Shown here one piece after another: positions 5,643 through 9,794 of a stretch of DNA of 9,794 bases (the first letter of the stretch is position 1; each line of letters opens with the position of its first letter). A program made the position numbers and the translations under genes. Source of the DNA: an uncultured Ilumatobacter sp. (GTDB taxonomy: Bacteria > Actinomycetota > Acidimicrobiia > Acidimicrobiales > Ilumatobacteraceae); contig CALICC010000202.1 of assembly GCA_938049325.1 (NCBI GenBank), positions 1-9,794 of the forward strand. Direction: 5' to 3'. The notes below the pieces were generated by a model. The model had not been told where the DNA came from, searched no databases, and saw only the letters and a program-made list of their open reading frames with translations.

Positions 5643-6851
5643 TCAGTCCGGAACAACCCGTTCGATGATCATCGCATTGGCCATACCGCCGCCCTCACAC
5701 ATGACCTGCAAGCCGTAGCGGCCGTCGATCCGTTCGAGTTCGTTCACCAGCGTCGCTGTCAATCGCGTCCCCGACGCGCCGAGCGGGTGGCCGAGCGCGA
5801 TCGCTCCCCCGTTGACGTTCACCCGGTCGAGCAGGTCGTCGTCGTCGGCCCCCAGCTCGTGCAGCCAGGCGAGCACGGCCGAGGCAAACGCCTCGTTCAC
5901 CTCAAACCGGTCGATGTCGTGCGTGGTGAGCCCCGCCCGCTCAAGGACGCGAGTGGTCGCTGGGATGTTGGCCGTGAGCATCAGCTGCGGGTCGTCGCCG
6001 ACAACCGCGAACTCGACGAACCGCGCCCGTGCACGCAGACCCAATTCGCGAGCACGCTCGGCTGACATGATCAACACCGAGGCTGCGCCGTCGGTGATCT
6101 GCGACGAGTTGCCAGCGGTCACCCGACCACCTGCCTCCTCGCTGCGAAACGCCGGTGTCAGCCGCGCGAGCTCCTCGATCGAGCTGTCGCGCAAACCGCC
6201 GTCGCGGTCCACCGCGTCACCGTCCTCACCCGACACCGCAATGATCTCGTCGTCGAACCGGCCTTCGCGCACGGCCTGTGCGGCGAGTTGTTGGCTGCGC
6301 AAGCCGTATGCGTCCATCTCTTCGCGGGTGAAGCCCCAGCGCTCCGCAATCATCTCGGCGGACTCGCCCTGGCCGACGAGGCCACCTCGCTCGGCGTACC
6401 GCGCACTGACGTTCGGTCCGAACGGAAAGCCATATCGACCGTCGAACGTGGAGGCGCCCATGGGAATCCGGGTCATGGCTTCGACGCCCGACGCAACCAC
6501 CACGTCGTACGCGCCCGCCATGACGCCCTGCGCTCCGAAGTGGATTGCCTGCTGACCGGATCCACATTGACGATCGATCGTGGTCCCGGGAATGTGCTCG
6601 GGCCACTCGGCAGCAAGGACGGCGTTGCGCGCGATGTTCGTCCCCTGCTCGCCTACTTGCATCACGCAGCCCATCAGGACGTCGTCGATCACGTCAGGGT
6701 CGATCCCGGTTCGGTCGACGAGCGCGGTCAACGTTTCGGCTGCCAGGTCGACCGGGTGCCAGTGCGAGAGCGAACCGTCGCGTCGGCCGAACGGCGTGCG
6801 AACGGCATCGACGATCACCGCTTCTCGCATCGTTCGTTGCCCTGCTGGCAT
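5643..6851 (-). CDS. Thiolase family acetyl-CoA C-acyltransferase
   Basis: This 402-residue enzyme cleaves 3-ketoacyl-CoA to acetyl-CoA plus a shortened acyl-CoA (beta-oxidation), or condenses two acetyl-CoA in the reverse direction. It is soluble and usually tetrameric. The full thiolase set is present: nucleophile Cys96 in DRQCGSGQQAIH, N319-E-A-F, His355 in ALGHPLGASG, and the second catalytic Cys385 in MCEGGGMANA. The N-terminal AVIVDAVRTPFGRRDG and overall length are typical. The start at 6851 rather than the Met at codon 8 is chosen because GGAGGGG ends 6 nt upstream of it. The exact substrate (fatty acid, steroid or acetoacetyl-CoA) cannot be read from the sequence, and no beta-oxidation partner gene is next to it, so I give no symbol. 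Confidence 0.95.
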   Translation of the reverse strand: MPAGQRTMREAVIVDAVRTPFGRRDGSLSHWHPVDLAAETLTALVDRTGIDPDVIDDVLMGCVMQVGEQGTNIARNAVLAAEWPEHIPGTTIDRQCGSGQQAIHFGAQGVMAGAYDVVVASGVEAMTRIPMGASTFDGRYGFPFGPNVSARYAERGGLVGQGESAEMIAERWGFTREEMDAYGLRSQQLAAQAVREGRFDDEIIAVSGEDGDAVDRDGGLRDSSIEELARLTPAFRSEEAGGRVTAGNSSQITDGAASVLIMSAERARELGLRARARFVEFAVVGDDPQLMLTANIPATTRVLERAGLTTHDIDRFEVNEAFASAVLAWLHELGADDDDLLDRVNVNGGAIALGHPLGASGTRLTATLVNELERIDGRYGLQVMCEGGGMANAMIIERVVPD

Positions 6852-6857
6852 TTCGCG

Positions 6858-6864
6858 CCCCTCC
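6858..6864 (-). promoter_or_regulatory. Ribosome binding site of the thiolase gene
   Basis: Minus-strand GGAGGGG lies 6 nt upstream of ATG 6851 and decides this start over the in-frame ATG seven codons later. Further upstream, TTGGGC (6904-6909) and CAGACT (6880-6885), 18 bp apart, are a weak promoter candidate. Confidence 0.7.
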
Positions 6865-6947
6865 GTGGTTCTCGCTCACAGTCTGGACGCCGGTCACAAC
6901 TCAGCCCAAACTCTGTCGACTCCTGTACCCAGAGGTCGGCTACGTGC

Positions 6948-6988
6948 GGTCGCAGCGGCCGGCGGTCGCAACGTTCTGATCGGTCGCA
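6948..6988. repeat. Three GGTCGCA direct repeats upstream of the thiolase gene
   Basis: Identical 7-mers start at 6948, 6964 and 6982 (16 and 18 bp apart), each preceded by C. They lie 97-137 bp upstream of the thiolase start and could be regulator sites on about the same helix face in pairs, or chance in GC-rich DNA. Confidence 0.4.
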
Positions 6989-7002
6989 GGCCGCCACATC
7001 TT

Positions 7003-7053
7003 CGAACGCGTGAGAATCCTGCGTTCCAGGACCGCATTCTTCTCACGCGTTCG
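7003..7053. repeat. Perfect 14-bp inverted repeat
   Basis: CGAACGCGTGAGAA (7003-7016) is exactly inverted at 7040-7053, around a 23-nt loop that itself contains a TCCTG/CAGGA stem (7017-7021/7027-7031). It lies downstream of the minus-strand FN3 gene and upstream of the thiolase promoter region. A terminator for the FN3 transcript is the simplest role, although there is no T-tract. No flanking target duplication is visible, so a mobile element is not supported. Confidence 0.75.
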
Positions 7054-7135
7054 TCCAAACCGAGCAGAACGGGACGTCTGATCAGTCAAACCCGATCGGA
7101 TCACGGCGAGTCAACCTCAAGCGCGACGTCGACGG

Positions 7136-7155
7136 CTGCGACGTGGTCGACGCAG
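7136..7155 (-). terminator. Possible terminator hairpin after the FN3 gene
   Basis: Starting about 20 nt after the FN3 stop codon, CTGCGACG and CGACGCAG pair as 5 + 2 bp around one A/A mismatch, with a TGGT loop on the plus strand. It is short and imperfect with no T-tract. The larger inverted repeat about 80 bp further on may be the real terminator. Confidence 0.35.
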
Positions 7156-7176
7156 GTGACACCACGGCAAGCCTCG

Positions 7177-9794
7177 CTAGAAGATCGGGAGTTCGGGGAG
7201 CGCTCCCGGTATCACAGGGTCCTCGCGCTGGAGGAAGACTTGGTGCCTTCCGCCGTCGACTTGGTACTGCACGATCGATATCGACGGATACCGATCGAGA
7301 ACGTGGGCTCCCGTTGTTTGGTATCTGCCGTTGGCGTCACGCTGCAGCGAAATGACACCGTCAACGGAGATCGCGCGAGCAAAGGCGGTGACACTGTTCA
7401 CCGCATCGTACGAGAGCCTGATCGTGCCCGGCGTCGACTGAAGGTTGAAGTAGTTGTCGTGCATCAGTCCGGCGAAGATCCCGGGGTTCGAATCCAGCAC
7501 GATCGGCCGGGCCGGAACTCTGACCACCTCACGGAAGTTGTTGAACCGACTGGGGATGAAGACATTGCTGTCCACCCAACCGAACGGGTCGGGCGCCACG
7601 AGCGTCGAGTCACTCAGCATGAGGAAGCCACGCCCGGACTCCATGTCCAGAACTCCAAACACGCGAGAACTGCTGAAGCGCTTGCCGGCCCGGATGGGGT
7701 CGCCGTCGATCGGTCGGCCGTCGCCTTTCAGGAAGCCACCTGAGACGTCGACCTCAATCGCATAGTCGAGTGCGATGATCCCATCGCCCGGACACGGCGC
7801 AACGCGAAAGTACCGGATGTTGGCATGCGGTGCGATGAATCCTCCCTGGATCGGATTCGGATAGCCGTAGAGAGGGTTCGATTCCCCCCATTCGATGCGC
7901 TGGCCGAGTGGGTCAGCAGTGAAGCTCACCTTCCGGTCGAACTCGGCGTCGGACCAGCCGAGCATGTTGTTCACGTACCAGGCGGTGTCGGCGTTGTTGC
8001 TGGTGCTGTTCGTGTCGAAGTTCATGGTCGTGGGTGTCGCGTTGCAGGGCCCCGAAGGGGGTGTGGCAAGCGCCGATGCGGTTCGCTCGCTGTAGAACGT
8101 CTGCTTGTAGTTGCCGTCGGCGTCGAAGGCCACCACCATGATGAGGTAGCGCGTCTCGGGTTGGAGGCCCGTGAAGTCGGCAAAGCGATCGTTCGGCTGA
8201 GCGGTGATCGTCTCAGATGTGTCGGGGTCGATGATCCGAGCCTCATACCGGGTAATGCCAGCCGAGTCGGCCGCCGGTGTCCATGTGATCGATAGCCGGG
8301 TGTCGTCGCGAAGCGTCGTCGTGAACCGTCGGTCCTGGGGCCACCTCGGTCCGTCCGGCGTGGTGGGTGTCGGGTCGTTCGGAATGGCCGGAACCGGGTC
8401 GGGAACCGGCGGGGCCGGGGTTGGGTCGGCGGTGTACGTCGGTGTGCTGTCGGGTTGAGGGGTGTCAGGCCCCTGTGCACGCACGGTTTTTGTGAGCGCG
8501 GTGGTCGAGCGGTTTCCGGCGCTGTCGATGGCGATGATCGCCACGTCGTACTCCTGGCCATCATTGAGACCGGTGACGCGCGGATGCGGGGAGTTCGGAA
8601 GCCCGGCTCTTGCTGCGCTCCATGTGTTGCGGCTGATCGTCGTATGGAATTGGCCGTCGACGAAGATCTCAAAGCTGGCTGGATCACCCAGGAAATTGCC
8701 CGCATCGTCTTCGTCCCAGACACCGGACCAGGTCAGGTCAACCCACGAGGGGTTCGCCAACACCACGAGCATCTGAGCGTTGAGGCTCCAGACCGGTGGC
8801 GTCGAGTCGGTGGGAGTCGGTGCTGGCGGGGGAGGTTGGTTCGGAGGGTAGGTGCGAAAGTCGATCGTGAGCGGTTCGCTCTCGTTGCCGTTTGCTGCGA
8901 TGGCGTTCACGATGCCGGAGTATTGAGTTCCGGGAGCGAGTCCGTTTCGGGTCACCGATCGCGTGGCCGAGCCGATCGTTCGATCGTCGATCAGGCTGCC
9001 GACTTCGTCGACAATCGTGACTCGGTAGTTGCTGGCTGCAACCCGGTCGGTGACAGCGGGCCAGCTGATCGTGGCCGATGTTTGTGTATGCGTCACCGAC
9101 AGCGTGCTGTCGACGGGCCATTCCGGCGTCGTCGGTGTTGCCCCGGTCGCCATGTTGGTGACATTGAGCGGACCAGCGTTGCCGGCGGCGTCGCGAGCTT
9201 GCACCCCGATCGAGTAGACGGTTGCCGGCTCGAGTCCTGTGAGCGTGCGTTCGGTGTAGCTCGATGAGGAATGACTGGGAAGCATCGTGCCGTTGATGAA
9301 GAAGGAGTACAGGGTCACTCCGACGTTGTCGTAGGCCGGGTCCCACCCGATCGTGATCGATGTGTCGGTTGCCGACACCATGTCGACGTTGACGCCACTC
9401 GGTGGCACGATCTCTGCGGGCCGATCATCGGTGGTGATGCGCCTCGTGAGGGAGCCACCGTGATTGCCTTGCGCGTCGACGGCACGGACCGCGACCTCGT
9501 ACAGGCGTGACGATTCGAGGTCGGTCAGCAGGAAACCGCGTTGTAGGTGGTTGACGGAATGCTGAATTCGGCCGTCGACGAGGATCTCGTATCGTTCGAC
9601 GCCCACGTTGTCTGATGCAGGAGCCCATCCGACTTGGATGGTGTCCCACCCATATCCGAGGATGCGGGTCGACACCGAGCTTGGAGGGGTCAGGTCCTGG
9701 GGGTTCGCCTCGATCTGCTCGATCGTCCGAGTGGTGCGGTACCAATGGTGCGCCTCGCGCTGAGGGCGATCCAACACGTGAGGACAGGTGTCCA
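7177..9794 (-). CDS. Large multi-FN3 protein with unrecognised C-terminal domain (5' end outside window)
   Basis: The frame stays open to the window edge (DTCPH precedes the GTG at 9777), so the start, and any signal peptide or catalytic domain, lies outside. Numbering from that GTG gives 866 residues. Five fibronectin type III modules lie at about 31-118, 124-213, 217-310, 326-436 and 483-572, each with the closing turn D-x-x-G-N or a variant (101-105, 196-200, 294-298, 418-422, 552-556). Several share W-x-P-A-x-D-N-V-G-V-x-x-Y, typical of FN3 modules in secreted actinobacterial enzymes. A Pro/Thr linker (437-480) separates modules 4 and 5. Residues 574-866 form a further domain I cannot assign, rich in Gly, Asn and aromatics, with two cysteines (C578, C662) that could pair. 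The protein is probably secreted or surface-bound; its activity, if any, cannot be told from this part. Third codon positions look less G/C-biased than in the wall cluster. Confidence 0.9.
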   Translation of the reverse strand, partial: DTCPHVLDRPQREAHHWYRTTRTIEQIEANPQDLTPPSSVSTRILGYGWDTIQVGWAPASDNVGVERYEILVDGRIQHSVNHLQRGFLLTDLESSRLYEVAVRAVDAQGNHGGSLTRRITTDDRPAEIVPPSGVNVDMVSATDTSITIGWDPAYDNVGVTLYSFFINGTMLPSHSSSSYTERTLTGLEPATVYSIGVQARDAAGNAGPLNVTNMATGATPTTPEWPVDSTLSVTHTQTSATISWPAVTDRVAASNYRVTIVDEVGSLIDDRTIGSATRSVTRNGLAPGTQYSGIVNAIAANGNESEPLTIDFRTYPPNQPPPPAPTPTDSTPPVWSLNAQMLVVLANPSWVDLTWSGVWDEDDAGNFLGDPASFEIFVDGQFHTTISRNTWSAARAGLPNSPHPRVTGLNDGQEYDVAIIAIDSAGNRSTTALTKTVRAQGPDTPQPDSTPTYTADPTPAPPVPDPVPAIPNDPTPTTPDGPRWPQDRRFTTTLRDDTRLSITWTPAADSAGITRYEARIIDPDTSETITAQPNDRFADFTGLQPETRYLIMVVAFDADGNYKQTFYSERTASALATPPSGPCNATPTTMNFDTNSTSNNADTAWYVNNMLGWSDAEFDRKVSFTADPLGQRIEWGESNPLYGYPNPIQGGFIAPHANIRYFRVAPCPGDGIIALDYAIEVDVSGGFLKGDGRPIDGDPIRAGKRFSSSRVFGVLDMESGRGFLMLSDSTLVAPDPFGWVDSNVFIPSRFNNFREVVRVPARPIVLDSNPGIFAGLMHDNYFNLQSTPGTIRLSYDAVNSVTAFARAISVDGVISLQRDANGRYQTTGAHVLDRYPSISIVQYQVDGGRHQVFLQREDPVIPGALPELPIF

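Larger units (their letters stand above)
6852..7176. other. 325-bp non-coding region between the FN3 gene and the thiolase gene
   Basis: No convincing gene or RNA gene is seen here. From the FN3 side it holds a short imperfect hairpin (7136-7155), a perfect 14-bp inverted repeat (7003-7053), three GGTCGCA direct repeats (6948-6988), and then the weak promoter and ribosome binding site of the thiolase gene. Short open stretches in several frames lack starts and family resemblance. Bases 7056-7135 show nothing I can assign. Confidence 0.6.

Noticed and set aside
7003..7053. Mobile element (MITE) based on the 14-bp inverted repeat
   Set aside because: No target-site duplication is seen, the element is only 51 bp, and there is no second copy in the window.
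7103..7178. Coding-like minus-strand frame of about 26 codons just after the FN3 stop (ACRGVTCVDHVAAVDVALE...)
   Set aside because: Its third positions are GC-rich and it could be a frameshifted tail, but it is short, rich in self-complementary GTCGAC/GACGTC, lacks a start codon, and the complementary strand looks equally coding-like.
6580..7743. A 387-codon plus-strand open frame over the thiolase start, the gap and the FN3 end
   Set aside because: It runs through two well-supported minus-strand genes and a hairpin, and its product shows no family resemblance.
1..9794. CRISPR array, tRNA/rRNA gene, prophage, toxin-antitoxin or other defence system
   Set aside because: I found no regularly spaced repeats, no tRNA-like cloverleaf, no integrase or transposase, and no nuclease or toxin motifs; the window is mostly core-genome sequence.

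Overview
The window is GC-rich and densely packed with genes. It looks chromosomal and actinobacterial: rodA-pbpA-pknB, then convergent trpG, then divergent crgA, is the order found near the replication origin in Mycobacterium and other Actinobacteria. Only one Ser/Thr kinase gene is present (no separate pknA). That, with the overall gene content, suggests a deep-branching actinobacterium, possibly class Acidimicrobiia; this taxonomic placement is inference.

Layout. Positions 1-4251 (+ strand) hold the cell-wall growth cluster: the C-terminal part of a RodA/FtsW glycosyltransferase, a class B penicillin-binding protein (PbpA), a 29-codon bridging small ORF, and a PknB-type kinase with extracellular PASTA repeats. 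A hairpin separates pknB from trpG (-, 4287-4877), the glutamine amidotransferase subunit of anthranilate/aminodeoxychorismate synthase. crgA (+, 4963-5292), a small divisome membrane protein, is divergent from trpG. Between crgA and the next minus-strand genes lies a 57-bp gap with a compound stem-loop and two facing DnaA-box-like 9-mers. Then come a small membrane protein with a putative zinc knuckle (-, 5350-5616) and a thiolase (-, 5643-6851). A 325-bp non-coding stretch (6852-7176) carries a perfect 14-bp inverted repeat and short direct repeats. From 7177 to the window end (-) runs a large fibronectin type III protein, cut at its N-terminus by the window edge, with an unrecognised C-terminal domain of about 290 residues.

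How the genes work together. RodA polymerises glycan strands, PbpA cross-links them, PknB senses muropeptides/lipid II through PASTA domains and phosphorylates growth and division regulators, and CrgA helps assemble the divisome. trpG is a metabolic neighbour kept in this cluster by conserved synteny. The thiolase and the FN3 protein look functionally unrelated.

The best candidates for something new are the doubly overlapped small ORF between pbpA and pknB, the DnaA-box pair, the unassigned C-terminal domain of the FN3 protein, the 14-bp inverted repeat, and a set of -10-like hexamers placed 6-9 nt before start codons that lack ribosome binding sites (apparent leaderless genes).
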